Part shown: positions 51,593 to 63,847 of the stretch, in pieces | Layout of the letters: the number at the start of each line of letters is the position of its first letter | Numbering within the stretch: position 1 is the stretch's first letter | Origin: Amycolatopsis camponoti | GTDB lineage: Bacteria; Actinomycetota; Actinomycetes; Mycobacteriales; Pseudonocardiaceae | Assembly: GCF_902497555.1 (NCBI RefSeq) | Contig: NZ_CABVGP010000001.1 | Coordinates: 806,001-870,000 of the forward strand | Reading direction: 5' to 3' | DNA: 64,000 bases | Position numbers and translations under genes: made by a program | Notes under the pieces: generated by a model | Told to the model about the DNA's origin: nothing | What the model saw: the letters and a program-made list of their open reading frames with translations, nothing else | Databases searched by the model: none

Positions 51593-53248
51593 GTGACTCC
51601 CGCCGCTCTCGCCGACCTGGTCCGCAGCTCCGCCGTGCAGGTGCTCGCCGCACGCGGCATCGACGACGCCGTGCTGCCGGAGCAGGTGACCATCGAACGC
51701 CCGCGCAACCCCGACCACGGCGACTACGCGACGAACCTGGCCCTGCAGGTGGCCAAGAAGGCCGGGCTGAAGCCGCGCGAGTTCGCCGAAGCGCTCGCCG
51801 AAGCGGTCTCCGCGGACGACGGCGTCGCCTCGGCCGAGGTCGCCGGCCCCGGCTTCCTCAACTTCCGGCTCGCCGCGGCCGCGCAGGGCGACATCGTCCG
51901 CCAGGTGCTCGAGGCCGGCGCCGCGTTCGGCCGCGGGGACGCGCTGGCCGGCACGAAGATCAACCTCGAGTTCGTCTCGGCCAACCCGACCGGCCCGATC
52001 CACCTGGGTGGCACCCGCTGGGCCGCGGTCGGCGACGCGCTGGGCCGGGTGCTGGGCGCGCAGGGCGGCGAGGTCACCCGCGAGTACTACTTCAACGACG
52101 CCGGCGCCCAGATCGACCGGTTCGTCCGGTCCCTGATCGCCGCCGCGAAGGGCGAGCCCGCGCCGGAGGACGGCTACGCGGGCGGCTACATCAACGACAT
52201 CGCCGCCGAGGTCATCAAGGCCGAGCCGAGCGCGCTCTCGCTGCCGGAGGAGCAGCGGCACGAGACGTTCCGCCGGATCGGCATCGGCCTGATGTTCACC
52301 GAGATCAAGCAGAGCCTGCACGAGTTCGGCACCGACTTCGACGTCTACTTCCACGAGAACTCGCTGCACGAGTCCGGCGCGGTCGACGCCGCCGTCCAGC
52401 AGCTGAAGGACTCCGGGAACCTGTACTTCGAAGACGGCGCCTGGTGGCTGAAGTCGTCGGAGTACGGCGACGACAAGGACCGCGTCGTCATCAAGCAGGA
52501 CGGCAACCCGGCCTACATCGCCGGCGACCTGGCCTACTTCAAGGACAAGCGCAACCGCGGCTTCGACCTGTGCATCTACATGCTCGGCGCGGACCACCAC
52601 GGCTACATCGCCCGCCTCAAGGCCGCCGCCGCCGCGTTCGGCGACGACCCGGCGACCGTCGAGGTGCTGATCGGCCAGATGGTCAACCTGGTCAGCGACG
52701 GCAAGCCGGTGCGGATGTCCAAGCGCGCGGGCACCGTGATCACCATGGAGGACCTCGTCGAGGCAGTCGGCGTCGACCCGGCCCGCTACGAGCTGATCCG
52801 CTACTCCGTGGACTCCACTTTGGACGTCGACCTGGACCTGCTGCGCAAGCACTCCAACGACAACCCCGTCTACTACGTCCAGTACGCGCACGCGCGGCTG
52901 GCGTCCCTGCAGCGCAACGCCGCCGATCTCGGCCTCAAGTCCACTTCGGACGTCGACTTCGGACTCTTGACCCTGCCCGCCGAGGGCGACCTGATCCGCA
53001 CCATCGGCGAGTTCCCGGAAACCGTGCGTCGCGCCGCCGAAATGCGGGAGCCGCACCGGATCGCGCGCTACCTCGAAGAACTCGCGGGCGCCTACCACAA
53101 GTTCTACACCGTGGGCCGGGTGCTGCCCATGGGCGACGAGGAGGCGACCCCTCTGACGTACGCCCGCCTCGCGCTGTGCGAGTCCGCCCGCCAGGTCCTG
53201 GCGAACGGCCTCGCGCTCCTCGGTGTCTCCGCTCCGGAACGGATGTAA
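51593..53248 (+). CDS. argS: Arginyl-tRNA synthetase
   Basis: A 551-residue class I synthetase that charges tRNA-Arg. The N-terminal tRNA-binding domain is followed by the HIGH-equivalent [17 protein letters not shown] and the KMSK-equivalent VRMSKRAGT, then the anticodon-binding helical domain. GTG at 51593 follows a TAGAAT box. It leads the argS-lysA-hom-thrC-thrB-rho order common in actinobacteria. Its stop is three bases before lysA. Confidence 0.97.
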   Translation: MTPAALADLVRSSAVQVLAARGIDDAVLPEQVTIERPRNPDHGDYATNLALQVAKKAGLKPREFAEALAEAVSADDGVASAEVAGPGFLNFRLAAAAQGDIVRQVLEAGAAFGRGDALAGTKINLEFVSANPTGPIHLGGTRWAAVGDALGRVLGAQGGEVTREYYFNDAGAQIDRFVRSLIAAAKGEPAPEDGYAGGYINDIAAEVIKAEPSALSLPEEQRHETFRRIGIGLMFTEIKQSLHEFGTDFDVYFHENSLHESGAVDAAVQQLKDSGNLYFEDGAWWLKSSEYGDDKDRVVIKQDGNPAYIAGDLAYFKDKRNRGFDLCIYMLGADHHGYIARLKAAAAAFGDDPATVEVLIGQMVNLVSDGKPVRMSKRAGTVITMEDLVEAVGVDPARYELIRYSVDSTLDVDLDLLRKHSNDNPVYYVQYAHARLASLQRNAADLGLKSTSDVDFGLLTLPAEGDLIRTIGEFPETVRRAAEMREPHRIARYLEELAGAYHKFYTVGRVLPMGDEEATPLTYARLALCESARQVLANGLALLGVSAPERM

Positions 53249-53251
53249 GAA

Positions 53252-54682
53252 ATGGCTCACCCCGCGGGCCCCAGGCACGCCGACGTCTACCCCCACGCCG
53301 ACACCTCCGGGCTCCAGCCGTCGGGAGCCGAGGAGCTCGACAAGCTCCCCGCGAAGGTGTGGCCCCGCAACACCTTCCGCGCCGCCGACGGCGTCGTCCG
53401 GATCGCCGGGGTCGACGTCCGCGAGCTCGCCGAAAAGCACGGCACGCCCCTGTTCGTGGTCGACGAGGCCGACTTCAAGTCCCGCTGCGCCGACTACGCC
53501 GAGGCGTTCGACGACCCGACGCTCGTGCACTACGCGTCGAAGGCGTTCCTGTCCATCGAGATCGCCCGCTGGGTGGCCGAGCAGGGACTGAGCCTCGACG
53601 TCTGCAGCGGCGGCGAGCTCGCCGTGGCGCAGCGCGCGGACTTCCCGGTCGAGCGGATCACTTTCCACGGCAACAACAAGTCGCCCGCGGAGCTCGAGGC
53701 CGCGGTCGTCGCCGGGGTGGGCACGATCGTGCTCGACTCGTACTTCGAGATCGCCCGGCTGGCCGACATCGCCGCGCGCCACGACGTCGTGCAGGCGGTG
53801 CTCATCCGGGTCACCGTTGGCGTCGAAGCGCACACCCACGAGTTCATCGCGACCGCCCACGAGGACCAGAAGTTCGGGTTCTCGCTGGCCGGGGGCGACG
53901 CCGCGGAGGCGGTGCGCCGGGTGCTCAACGCGCGCTCGCTCAAGCTCGTCGGCCTGCACAGCCACATCGGCTCGCAGATCTTCGACGCCGACGGCTTCGA
54001 GGTCGCCGCCCGCCGCGTCGTCGGGCTGCTCGCCGATCTCGCCAAGGAGCACGGCCCCGAACTGCTCGACCAGCTGAGCCTGGTCGACCTCGGCGGTGGC
54101 TTCGGCATCGCCTACACCGAGAAGGACAACCCGCCGCCGCCGGCGCAGATGATCACGCAGATCCGCGAGATCGTCCGCAAGGAGTGCGCGTACGCGGGCC
54201 TGCCGGTGCCGCGCATCGCCGGCGAGCCGGGCCGCGCCATCGCCGGTCCCGGCACGGTCACGCTGTACGAAGTCGGCACCATCAAGGACGTCTCGCTCGG
54301 CGACGACCTGTCGCGCCGGTACGTCAGCGTCGACGGCGGGATGAGCGACAACATCCGGACCGCGCTGTACGACGCGGTGTACGACGTCCGGCTCGTTTCC
54401 CGCTCCGCGGAAGAGGCCGGCCAGCCGGTCGGGGCCGTACTGTCCCGGGTGGTGGGAAAACACTGTGAGTCCGGCGACATCGTCGTACGAGACTGCTGGT
54501 TGCCCGACACGCTGGCTCCCGGCGACCTGCTGGCGGTCGCGGCGACCGGTGCCTACTGCTACTCGATGGCGAGCACGTACAACCGGCAGCCGAGGCCGGC
54601 CGTGGTCGCCGTGCGCAACGGCGGCTCCCGGCTGCTGCTGCGGCGCGAGACGACCGACGACATGCTGCGCCTGGAGGTCTGA
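53252..54682 (+). CDS. lysA: Diaminopimelate decarboxylase
   Basis: A 476-residue PLP enzyme making lysine from meso-diaminopimelate. The PLP lysine is in [10 protein letters not shown]; the glycine loop is [10 protein letters not shown], and EPGRAIAG and KHCESGD carry substrate-site residues. It begins with a short extension compared with E. coli LysA. It lies between argS and hom on one strand with gaps of 3 and 5 bp. Confidence 0.97.
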   Translation: MAHPAGPRHADVYPHADTSGLQPSGAEELDKLPAKVWPRNTFRAADGVVRIAGVDVRELAEKHGTPLFVVDEADFKSRCADYAEAFDDPTLVHYASKAFLSIEIARWVAEQGLSLDVCSGGELAVAQRADFPVERITFHGNNKSPAELEAAVVAGVGTIVLDSYFEIARLADIAARHDVVQAVLIRVTVGVEAHTHEFIATAHEDQKFGFSLAGGDAAEAVRRVLNARSLKLVGLHSHIGSQIFDADGFEVAARRVVGLLADLAKEHGPELLDQLSLVDLGGGFGIAYTEKDNPPPPAQMITQIREIVRKECAYAGLPVPRIAGEPGRAIAGPGTVTLYEVGTIKDVSLGDDLSRRYVSVDGGMSDNIRTALYDAVYDVRLVSRSAEEAGQPVGAVLSRVVGKHCESGDIVVRDCWLPDTLAPGDLLAVAATGAYCYSMASTYNRQPRPAVVAVRNGGSRLLLRRETTDDMLRLEV

Positions 54683-54687
54683 ACACA

Positions 54688-56001
54688 GTGACTGCCCCAG
54701 AGGAACGACGGGCCGTCAAGGTCGCCCTGCTCGGGTGCGGGACCGTCGGCGGCGAGGTCGCCCGGCTGCTCGCCGAGCAGGCCGACGAGCTGGCCGCCCG
54801 GGCGGGGGTGGCGGTCGAGCTGGCCGGCATCGCCGTCCGCCGCCCGGACAAGCACCCCGAGCTGCCGCCGGAGCTGCTGACCGCCGACGCCGAGAAGCTC
54901 GTGACCAGCGACGACGTCGACGTCGTGGTCGAGCTGGTCGGCGGCATCGAGCCGGTGCGCGGCTGGCTGCTGGCCGCGCTGAAGGCCGGGAAGTCGGTCG
55001 TCACGGCGAACAAGGCCCTGCTGGCCGAGCACTCCGCCGACCTGTTCGAGGCGGCCGACGCCGCGGGCGCCGACCTCTACTTCGAGGCCGCGGTCGCCGG
55101 GGCCATCCCGCTGCTGCGCCCGCTGCGCGAGTCCCTCGCCGGTGACCGCATCACGCGCGTGATGGGCATCGTCAACGGGACCACGAACTACATCCTCTCC
55201 GCGATGGACTCGACCGGCGCCGGCTACGCCGAGACGCTCGACGAGGCCAGCCGCCTCGGGTACGCCGAGGCCGACCCGACCGCCGACGTCGACGGCTACG
55301 ACGCCGCGTCGAAGGCCGCGATCCTCGCGTCGCTGGCGTTCCACACCCGAGTGACCGCGTCGGACGTGCACCGCGAGGGCATCGCCGACGTCACCGCCGC
55401 CGACCTCGGCGCGGCCCGGATGCTCGGCCGCACGGTCAAGCTCCTGGCGATCTGCGAGCGCGTGGCCGACGACGACGGCGTCGAGTCGGTTTCCGCCCGC
55501 GTGCACCCGGTGATGATCCCGCGCAGCCACCAGCTGGCCGGGGTGGGCGGCGCGTTCAACGCTGTCTACGTCGAGGCCGACGCCGCCGGCGAGCTGATGT
55601 TCTACGGCCAGGGCGCCGGTGGCGCGCCGACCGCGAGCGCGGTGCTCGGCGACCTCGTCGCGGTGGCCCGCAACCTGGTCGCCGGCGGCCGCGGGCCGCG
55701 CGAGTCCGCGCACGCGGCGCTGCCGGTGCGGCCGATGGGCCAGACGCCGACCCGGTACCACGTAAGCCTTTCCGTGGCCGACCGCGCCGGTGTGCTCGCC
55801 CAGGTGGCGCAGGCGTTCGCCGGGCACGGGGTGAGCATCGCGGCCGTCCGGCAGAGCGACGTCGGCGACCGCGCGAGCCTGGTCGTGGTGACCCACCAGG
55901 CCCCGGACGCGGCCTTGCAGTCCACTGTGGACGAGATCGCCAAGCTCGACGTCGTCCACGAAGTCGTCAGCGTGATGCGGGTGGAAGGCGAAGACCAGTG
56001 A
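54688..56001 (+). CDS. hom: Homoserine dehydrogenase
   Basis: A 437-residue monofunctional enzyme reducing aspartate semialdehyde to homoserine. It has the NAD(P) motif [10 protein letters not shown], substrate motif [11 protein letters not shown] and a C-terminal ACT domain ([19 protein letters not shown]) that confers threonine feedback in relatives. GTG at 54688, five bases after lysA. The threonine branch continues downstream. Confidence 0.97.
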   Translation: MTAPEERRAVKVALLGCGTVGGEVARLLAEQADELAARAGVAVELAGIAVRRPDKHPELPPELLTADAEKLVTSDDVDVVVELVGGIEPVRGWLLAALKAGKSVVTANKALLAEHSADLFEAADAAGADLYFEAAVAGAIPLLRPLRESLAGDRITRVMGIVNGTTNYILSAMDSTGAGYAETLDEASRLGYAEADPTADVDGYDAASKAAILASLAFHTRVTASDVHREGIADVTAADLGAARMLGRTVKLLAICERVADDDGVESVSARVHPVMIPRSHQLAGVGGAFNAVYVEADAAGELMFYGQGAGGAPTASAVLGDLVAVARNLVAGGRGPRESAHAALPVRPMGQTPTRYHVSLSVADRAGVLAQVAQAFAGHGVSIAAVRQSDVGDRASLVVVTHQAPDAALQSTVDEIAKLDVVHEVVSVMRVEGEDQ

Positions 56002-56077
56002 GCGACGCTTGCGAGCGAACCATGGAAATCATGCGCCAGACAGGATCAGACACTGTCTCGCGGAGCGAGGCGATCGC

Positions 56078-57139
56078 ATGAGCAGTCAACCCTGGCCGGG
56101 AATCATCGAGGCGTACCGGGACCGCGTCCCGGTCCCGGACGGGGCGCAGGTCGTCACGCTCGGGGAAGGCAACACGCCGCTGCTGCCCGCGCGGTACCTG
56201 TCCGAGCTGACCGGCTGCGAGGTCCACCTCAAGGTCGAGGGCGCGAACCCGACGGGCTCGTTCAAGGACCGCGGCATGACCGTGGCCATCACGCACGCGC
56301 TCGCCAGCGGGCTCAAGGCGGTGATCTGCGCGTCGACCGGCAACACGTCCGCCTCGGCCGCGGCCTACGCCGCCCGCGCCGGGCTCACCTGCGCCGTGCT
56401 GGTGCCGCAGGGCAAGATCGCGATGGGCAAGCTCGCCCAGGCCGTCCTGCACGGCGCGCGGATCCTGCAGGTCGACGGCAACTTCGACGACTGCCTCGAG
56501 CTGGCGCGCAAGACCGCCGCCGACTACCCCGTCACGCTGGTCAACTCGGTCAACCCGGTGCGCATCGCCGGCCAGAAGACCGCGGCGTTCGAGATCTGCG
56601 ACGCGCTGGGCGCGGCACCGGACATCCACTGCCTCCCGGTCGGCAACGCCGGGAACATCACCGCCTACTGGGCGGGGTATTCGGAGTACGCGGCCGACTC
56701 TGTGGTGAAGAACACCCCGCGGATGTTCGGCTTCCAGGCGGCCGGCGCGGCACCGCTGGTGCACGGCGAGCCGGTGGCGGAGCCGGAGACCGTCGCGACG
56801 GCGATCCGGATCGGCAGCCCGGCGTCGTGGACCGCCGCGGTGAAGGCGAAGGACTCCTCCGGCGGGCTCTTCGAAGCCGTGACGGACGAGAAGATCCTCG
56901 AGGCCTACCGGCTGCTGGCCGGGCGCGAGGGCGTGTTCGTCGAGCCGGCGTCGGCCACCAGCGTGGCCGGCCTGCTGGCCACGGCCGCCGACGGCAGGCT
57001 GCCGCGCGGCTCGCGCGTCGTCTGCACCGTCACCGGGCACGGCCTGAAGGACCCGCAGACGGCCCTGGCGGGCAACGTCGAGGTGGAACCCCTCGCGGTG
57101 GACCCCACGGCGGTCGCGGCGGCGCTGGACCTGCGGTGA
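56078..57139 (+). CDS. thrC: Threonine synthase
   Basis: A 353-residue PLP enzyme converting O-phosphohomoserine to threonine. The PLP lysine is in [11 protein letters not shown], and [17 protein letters not shown] is the phosphate loop. ATG at 56078 begins the conserved [15 protein letters not shown]. The 76-bp gap after hom is non-coding with no obvious terminator, so the operon may continue. Its stop overlaps thrB (GTGA). Confidence 0.96.
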   Translation: MSSQPWPGIIEAYRDRVPVPDGAQVVTLGEGNTPLLPARYLSELTGCEVHLKVEGANPTGSFKDRGMTVAITHALASGLKAVICASTGNTSASAAAYAARAGLTCAVLVPQGKIAMGKLAQAVLHGARILQVDGNFDDCLELARKTAADYPVTLVNSVNPVRIAGQKTAAFEICDALGAAPDIHCLPVGNAGNITAYWAGYSEYAADSVVKNTPRMFGFQAAGAAPLVHGEPVAEPETVATAIRIGSPASWTAAVKAKDSSGGLFEAVTDEKILEAYRLLAGREGVFVEPASATSVAGLLATAADGRLPRGSRVVCTVTGHGLKDPQTALAGNVEVEPLAVDPTAVAAALDLR

Positions 57140-58023
57140 CCGGCGGTTTCAAGGTCACCGTCCCGGCGTCGACGGCGAACCTCGGGCCGGGCTTCGACGC
57201 CTTCGGCATGGCCTTGGGCCTGCACGACGTCGTCGAGGTGCGGGTCATCGACGCCGGGCTCAAGGTCGAGGTCATCGACGCCGGCGCGGGCGGGGTCGAG
57301 GACGTCCCCACCGACGAGACCCACCTCGTCGTGCGCGCCATCCGGCGGACCTGCGCGCACCTCGGCGTCGAGCCGCCGGGCCTGCACCTGCGCTGCTACA
57401 ACGCGATCCCGCACGCGCGGGGGCTCGGCTCGTCGGCGGCCGCGGTGGTGTCCGGCGTCGCCGCCGGGTACGCCCTCGCGGGCCGCGAGATCGACGCCTT
57501 CGAGGCCCTGCAGCTGGCCGCCGGCTTCGAAGGCCACGCCGACAACGCCGCGGCGAGCCTGGTCGGCGGCCTCGTCGTGGCCTGGTGCGAAGGCTCGGAG
57601 TTCCACGCCGAGCGGCTCTTGCCGCACCCGTCGATCCGGCCGGTCGTGGCGGTGCCGTCGGTGCGCTCGGCCACCGCGACCACGCGCGGCCTGCTGCCGG
57701 CGACCGTGCCGCACGCCGACGCCGCGCACAACGCCGGTCGCGCCGCGCTCGCCGTGCACGCGCTGACGGCGAAGCCGGAGCTGCTGCTCGCGGCCACCGA
57801 AGACCGCCTGCACCAGCACTACCGGGCTCCCGCGTACCCGGCGAGCGGGGAGCTGGTGGCGACGCTGCGTACACGCGGAGTAGCCGCCGCGGTCTCCGGA
57901 GCCGGTCCGACGGTGCTCGCGCTGACCACGACGGGAATATTGCCGCCAGGGGTCGACGTTGAGGGCTTCGACGTCTTCGAGCTGCCCGTGGATCTCGCGG
58001 GAGTGCAGGTTGCGGCTCAGTAA
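57136..58023 (+). CDS. thrB: Homoserine kinase
   Basis: A 295-residue GHMP kinase that makes O-phosphohomoserine for ThrC. N-terminal [18 protein letters not shown] and the ATP loop [14 protein letters not shown] are typical, with [11 protein letters not shown] near the C-terminus. GTG at 57136 overlaps the thrC stop by four bases. The order hom-thrC-thrB is that of high-GC Gram-positives. Confidence 0.97.
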   Translation: MTGGFKVTVPASTANLGPGFDAFGMALGLHDVVEVRVIDAGLKVEVIDAGAGGVEDVPTDETHLVVRAIRRTCAHLGVEPPGLHLRCYNAIPHARGLGSSAAAVVSGVAAGYALAGREIDAFEALQLAAGFEGHADNAAASLVGGLVVAWCEGSEFHAERLLPHPSIRPVVAVPSVRSATATTRGLLPATVPHADAAHNAGRAALAVHALTAKPELLLAATEDRLHQHYRAPAYPASGELVATLRTRGVAAAVSGAGPTVLALTTTGILPPGVDVEGFDVFELPVDLAGVQVAAQ

Positions 58024-58422
58024 AGGCTGGGTCACGTGCTCGCCGCCCCGCCCGCCACGCGGGGGGTGGTTGTTGCACCCGGCACCGGCGCGGTCTACCC
58101 TCGGGGGCGTTCGATCACCGTGCGTTTCCGCACCCGATGCCGGTCTCCGGATCGCATCCTTCGTTGATCCGCCGAATCCGCACCGCCTGGCAAGCGGGGT
58201 AACGCGGAGGAACGTAGGCGGGTTTCCGGTTTCGGCGGTGCCGAATTCCGTGTCCTCCGAATGGAGGACGCAAACCCCTGTGGTGGAGGCGCTCCAGCTG
58301 TGTTTCGCACGGCCGAAGAGCTCATCTCCCGTATCGGGGGGCAGATACGCCGGTTCGCGATCAGAAGCGAGCGGCAGTCCGCTGATCCGCCTGGAGGCGT
58401 GGATCGGTCAGGAAGGACATGT
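58024..58422 (+). other. 399-bp gap: long rho leader
   Basis: After thrB, about 50 bp contains no clear terminator; a sigma-70-like promoter at 58073-58101 then leads a leader of about 315 nt before rho. The leader is GC-rich with several short hairpins, for example around 58250-58270. An in-frame ATG at 58261 could extend Rho by 54 codons, but the GTG at 58423 has the better ribosome site. Leader-based autoregulation of rho is known in other bacteria; here it is inference. Confidence 0.45.
58073..58101 (+). promoter_or_regulatory. Candidate rho promoter
   Basis: TTGCAC (58073-58078) and TACCCT (58096-58101) with a 17-bp spacer fit a housekeeping-sigma promoter. Transcription would start near 58108. 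Confidence 0.55.
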
Positions 58423-60420
<1,998 letters not shown>

Positions 60421-60430
60421 ACGTGCTCAT

Positions 60431-60465
60431 CGGAGGCCTCCCCGCCACCCGCGGGGAGGCCTCCG
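60431..60465. terminator. Terminator after rho
   Basis: CGGAGGCCTCCCCGC and GCGGGGAGGCCTCCG are perfect 15-base arms around CACCC, 10 bases after the rho stop. No T-run follows, as is common in high-GC genomes. Confidence 0.75.
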
Positions 60466-60601
60466 GCGCGTTCGGAATACCTGGTCAGCGGGGTGCGTTC
60501 CAGTGATCGTCAGCCCGTCTGGCAGAATTACCCGCTGAAGTCCGGCACCGGTTCACCCCGCGAGAACGACTGGGGACCCGGAGCCAACGAGAGAGGACAC
60601 C

Positions 60602-60832
60602 ATGAAGAGCGGTATTCACCCCGAGTACGTGGTCACAGCCGTGAACTGCGACTGCGGAAACAGCTTCACCACGCGCAGCACCAAGACCAGTGGCGACATC
60701 CACGTCGAGATCTGCTCGAACTGCCACCCGTTCTACACGGGCAAGCAGAAGATCATGGACACCGGTGGCCGGGTCGCGCGCTTCGAGGCTCGCTACGGCA
60801 AGCGTCAGAAGAAGGACGCCGACGCCAAGTAG
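60602..60832 (+). CDS. rpmE: Ribosomal protein L31
   Basis: A 76-residue L31 of the zinc-containing form: VNCDCGNSF and [12 protein letters not shown] supply the cysteines, and [17 protein letters not shown] is conserved. GAGAGGA precedes the ATG. The rho-rpmE-prfA order is normal. A strong terminator follows. Confidence 0.97.
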   Translation: MKSGIHPEYVVTAVNCDCGNSFTTRSTKTSGDIHVEICSNCHPFYTGKQKIMDTGGRVARFEARYGKRQKKDADAK

Positions 60833-60840
60833 CTTTTTCC

Positions 60841-60878
60841 ACGGCGCCCACCCGCACGCGCGGGTGGGCGCCGTTCTT
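60841..60878 (+). terminator. Intrinsic terminator after rpmE
   Basis: ACGGCGCCCACCCGC and GCGGGTGGGCGCCGT are perfect 15-base arms around ACGC, followed by TCTTTG. It separates rpmE from prfA. Confidence 0.8.
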
Positions 60879-60908
60879 TGTGCGGAACCGGGCTGAGAGG
60901 TGGCAGAG

Positions 60909-61979
60909 GTGGATTCGAGCTCGCTCAAGGGGCTGCTCGCCGAACACGCGGAGCTGGAGACCCAGCTCGCGGACCCGGCGGTGCACGCCGACCAGGCGCG
61001 CGCCCGCAAGCTCGGCCGCCGCTACGCCGAGCTGACGCCGGTGGTGCGGGCCGTCCAGGACCTGGACACCGTCCGCGACGACCTCGCGGCCGCGCGGGAG
61101 ATGGCTTCGGAGGACGCGGAGTTCGCCGCCGAGGCCGAGGAGCTGAGCGCGCGGATCCCCGACCTCGAGTCGAAGCTCACCGAGCTGCTGCTGCCGCGCG
61201 ACCCGTACGACGGCTCCGACGTCGTGATGGAGATCAAGTCCGGCGAAGGCGGCGAAGAGTCGGCCCTGTTCGCCGGCGACCTGCTGCGGATGTACCTGCG
61301 CTACGCCGAGCGCCACGGCTGGAAGGCCGAGGTCCTCGACTCGGTGGACTCCGACCTGGGCGGCTTCAAGGACGTCACGCTGTCGATCAAGACGAAGTCG
61401 GCGGTCGTCGACGGCGTCTGGTCGCGCCTGAAGTTCGAGGGCGGCGTGCACCGCGTCCAGCGCGTGCCGGCGACCGAGTCGCAGGGCCGGATCCACACGT
61501 CGGCGTCCGGGGTCCTGATCTACCCGGAGCCGGAGGAGGTCGAGGTCGAGATCGACCCGAACGACCTCCGCATCGACGTCTTCCGGTCCTCGGGCCCGGG
61601 CGGCCAGAGCGTCAACACGACCGACTCGGCGGTCCGGATCACGCACCTGCCGACGGGCATCGTCGTGTCGTGCCAGAACGAGAAGTCCCAGATCCAGAAC
61701 CGCGCGCGGGCCCTGCAGGTGCTGCAGGCCCGGCTGCAGGCGATCGCGGAGGAGGAGGCGGCGGCGAAGGCGTCCGACGCCCGTCGTTCGCAGGTCCGGA
61801 CGGTGGACCGCTCGGAGCGGATCCGGACGTACAACTTCCCGGAGAACCGGATCTCCGACCACCGAGTCAACTACAAGGCGTACAACCTGGACCAGGTCCT
61901 GGACGGCGACCTGGACGGCGTGCTGGACGCGCTGGCGACGGCGGACCGCGAAGAGCGCCTGGCCGCTTCGGCGGGCTGA
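60909..61979 (+). CDS. prfA: Peptide chain release factor 1
   Basis: A 356-residue RF1 recognising UAA and UAG. The codon-reading tripeptide is PAT in [10 protein letters not shown], and the catalytic GGQ is in [17 protein letters not shown] at 60909 is preferred over GTG at 60900 because GAGAGG then sits eight bases upstream, and the protein starts [12 protein letters not shown]. The methyltransferase prmC, which modifies the GGQ glutamine and usually follows, is not the next gene here. Confidence 0.95.
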   Translation: MDSSSLKGLLAEHAELETQLADPAVHADQARARKLGRRYAELTPVVRAVQDLDTVRDDLAAAREMASEDAEFAAEAEELSARIPDLESKLTELLLPRDPYDGSDVVMEIKSGEGGEESALFAGDLLRMYLRYAERHGWKAEVLDSVDSDLGGFKDVTLSIKTKSAVVDGVWSRLKFEGGVHRVQRVPATESQGRIHTSASGVLIYPEPEEVEVEIDPNDLRIDVFRSSGPGGQSVNTTDSAVRITHLPTGIVVSCQNEKSQIQNRARALQVLQARLQAIAEEEAAAKASDARRSQVRTVDRSERIRTYNFPENRISDHRVNYKAYNLDQVLDGDLDGVLDALATADREERLAASAG

Positions 61980-62290
61980 GCCGCCCCACGGCCCGAGTCG
62001 GTCACCGGAGTGGACTGGTCCGACCGGCGGATGCTGACCGACATCGAGTGCGACCCGGACGCGTCGTCGTAGACCTTGGCGCAGTTGGTGCCGCCGCTCG
62101 CGCTGGAGTACCAGAGGTGCAGCGAGCCGGCCAGGTCCCCGAGCTGGTTCTTCAGGGACTTCGGAAACCCGGAGACCTCGCTGCCCGGACAGGTCGCCAC
62201 CGTCGCCTGAGCTTGCGTGACGGGCGCCACGACGACCCCGGCCACCACGACACCGGCGACGACGGCGAACTTCCGCACGAATGACCGCAT
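61871..62290 (-). CDS. Small secreted protein, probably 3'-truncated
   Basis: A 139-residue frame from ATG at 62290 with a clear signal peptide ([20 protein letters not shown], cleavage near AQA) and a mature part with two cysteines ([16 protein letters not shown]). After STPVTDSG the frame runs antisense into the last 109 bp of prfA and becomes Ser/Arg-rich, unlike the first part. I infer that its natural C-terminus was lost. No precise family recognised; spore-associated-type small secreted proteins are a loose comparison. Confidence 0.5.
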   Translation of the reverse strand: MRSFVRKFAVVAGVVVAGVVVAPVTQAQATVATCPGSEVSGFPKSLKNQLGDLAGSLHLWYSSASGGTNCAKVYDDASGSHSMSVSIRRSDQSTPVTDSGRGAAQPAEAARRSSRSAVASASSTPSRSPSRTWSRLYAL

Positions 62291-62365
62291 CTTGCTTCCA
62301 CAACCAGCGGTGCCCGGGCTGGTCCCGGACCACCGCCGTCCCCACGTGCGGGAGGCCGGAACGGT

Positions 62366-63829
62366 TTAGCGGACGCCGGGCTTCTCCGGCTCGCGGAAGG
62401 CCTCGAAGACCTCGGTCGCCGGCTCCTCGTCCGGGGCCTCTTCCGGCGCGGGCTCGGGCTGCGCCGGCTTCGGGAACAGGCTGAGCACCGCGAACACGAA
62501 CGCCAGGAACGTCGGGAACAGCGTCAGCAGCTGGTGCTTCACGCCCTCGACGCCCTCACCGAGCGCCGACAGCCCGAACTGGCCCACCGCGAACAGCAGC
62601 AGGAAGAACACGACGACGCCGTACTCGCGCTTGCGGCGCCGGAACGCCCGCACGCCGGCCCAGCCGATCAGCAGCCAGAACGGCACCAGCACGAACAGCC
62701 CCAGCGGCGCCGCGAGCTTCGACAGCCCGGAGAACACCGGCACCCGGTACTCCTGGGCCATCTTCGGGAACCCCGCCGACTCGGCGAAGCTGCCCAGCCG
62801 GGCCGGGCGCGCCGTCAGCGTGTCGGTCGCGCCCTGCTGGAGGATCTGCAGCGTGCGCGTCGGGTGGGCCGCGTAGTACTGGACGACGTTGCGGCGGCTG
62901 ATCTTGTCGCGGAAGCCGTTGTAGTCCGCGTCCGTCCACGGGTGCGCCGCCCACCAGCCGGTGCCGATGAACTTCTTCGCGCTCGGCGGCAGGCCCAGCG
63001 CCGCCAGGTCGGCGTCCGTGTCGTGCTTGCCGTCCACGATGCTGTCGAACACCACGTGGTACATGTTCGCTTCGCGGTACTCGGCGTTGGCCGGGTCGCC
63101 GTGGGACTGCACCGCGGCCGTCCCCGCGCCCACGACCACCAGCACGCCCAGCGGCAGCAGCCACCTCGCCCAGCCGCGCTTGCCCACCGGCCGGATCAGC
63201 GCGAGCGCCACCACGAACAGCGGGATCAGCAGCAGCGTCTGCGACTTCGCGTTGATGCCGATCAGCGCGCCCACCACGGTCAGCGCGGCGCCCCAGTACC
63301 GCCACGCACCCGTGCGGTTCATCAGCAGCAGCCCGCCGGCCATCAGCAGCATTCCCACGAACCCGGCGCCCTCGCTGAGCACCGACGCGAAGTAGCCGAA
63401 GAAGGCCGAATCGGCCATCACGAGCAGCAGCAGCACCGCCGCGATGACGCGGTTGCGGGTGCTCAGCTCCAGGCCGAGGACCGTGGCCGCGATGCCGGCG
63501 GCGATGAGCACGCACGTGATCGCGCCGAGGACCAGCAGGTTGAGCTCCGCCGACGAGCCGAGCACCTTGCCCAGCTTGCTCGCGAACCAGTCGAGCCACG
63601 CCTGGCTCGAGATGTAGTCGCTCTTGCAGGCCGAACCCGGCCCGTAGCTGAAGTGCACGTAGAACTCGGAGCTGAGCTCCGGGTGCCGGCCGCCGAGGTC
63701 GCACAGCAGGCGCCAGCCGTCGCCGTTGTCGGCCATCCCGACCGGCCTCGGCACCAGGAACCGGACCAGCAGGACGCCCAGGGAAAGGACGAAGACACCC
63801 AGGCCGAAGCGCAGTTCACGGAATCGCAC
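62366..63829 (-). CDS. Polytopic membrane protein, possibly glycan-related
   Basis: A 487-residue protein with about nine to ten membrane segments, an acidic periplasmic-type loop near the start (MADNGDGWRLLCDLGG) and a long loop at about 245-345. The C-terminal tail is Pro/Glu-rich. The arrangement resembles WsfD/GT-C-type envelope glycan proteins, but no catalytic motif is certain. The next upstream gene encodes a GtrA-type protein, which supports a role in lipid-linked sugar transfer or flipping. GTG at 63829. Confidence 0.65.
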   Translation of the reverse strand: MRFRELRFGLGVFVLSLGVLLVRFLVPRPVGMADNGDGWRLLCDLGGRHPELSSEFYVHFSYGPGSACKSDYISSQAWLDWFASKLGKVLGSSAELNLLVLGAITCVLIAAGIAATVLGLELSTRNRVIAAVLLLLVMADSAFFGYFASVLSEGAGFVGMLLMAGGLLLMNRTGAWRYWGAALTVVGALIGINAKSQTLLLIPLFVVALALIRPVGKRGWARWLLPLGVLVVVGAGTAAVQSHGDPANAEYREANMYHVVFDSIVDGKHDTDADLAALGLPPSAKKFIGTGWWAAHPWTDADYNGFRDKISRRNVVQYYAAHPTRTLQILQQGATDTLTARPARLGSFAESAGFPKMAQEYRVPVFSGLSKLAAPLGLFVLVPFWLLIGWAGVRAFRRRKREYGVVVFFLLLFAVGQFGLSALGEGVEGVKHQLLTLFPTFLAFVFAVLSLFPKPAQPEPAPEEAPDEEPATEVFEAFREPEKPGVR

Positions 63830-63847
63830 TCGGAACAGCGTACGAGA

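Noticed and set aside
58261..58422. 54-codon N-terminal extension of Rho
   Set aside because: In frame, but it has no family-like sequence and a weaker start; the GTG at 58423 has a good ribosome site and the expected Rho N-terminus.
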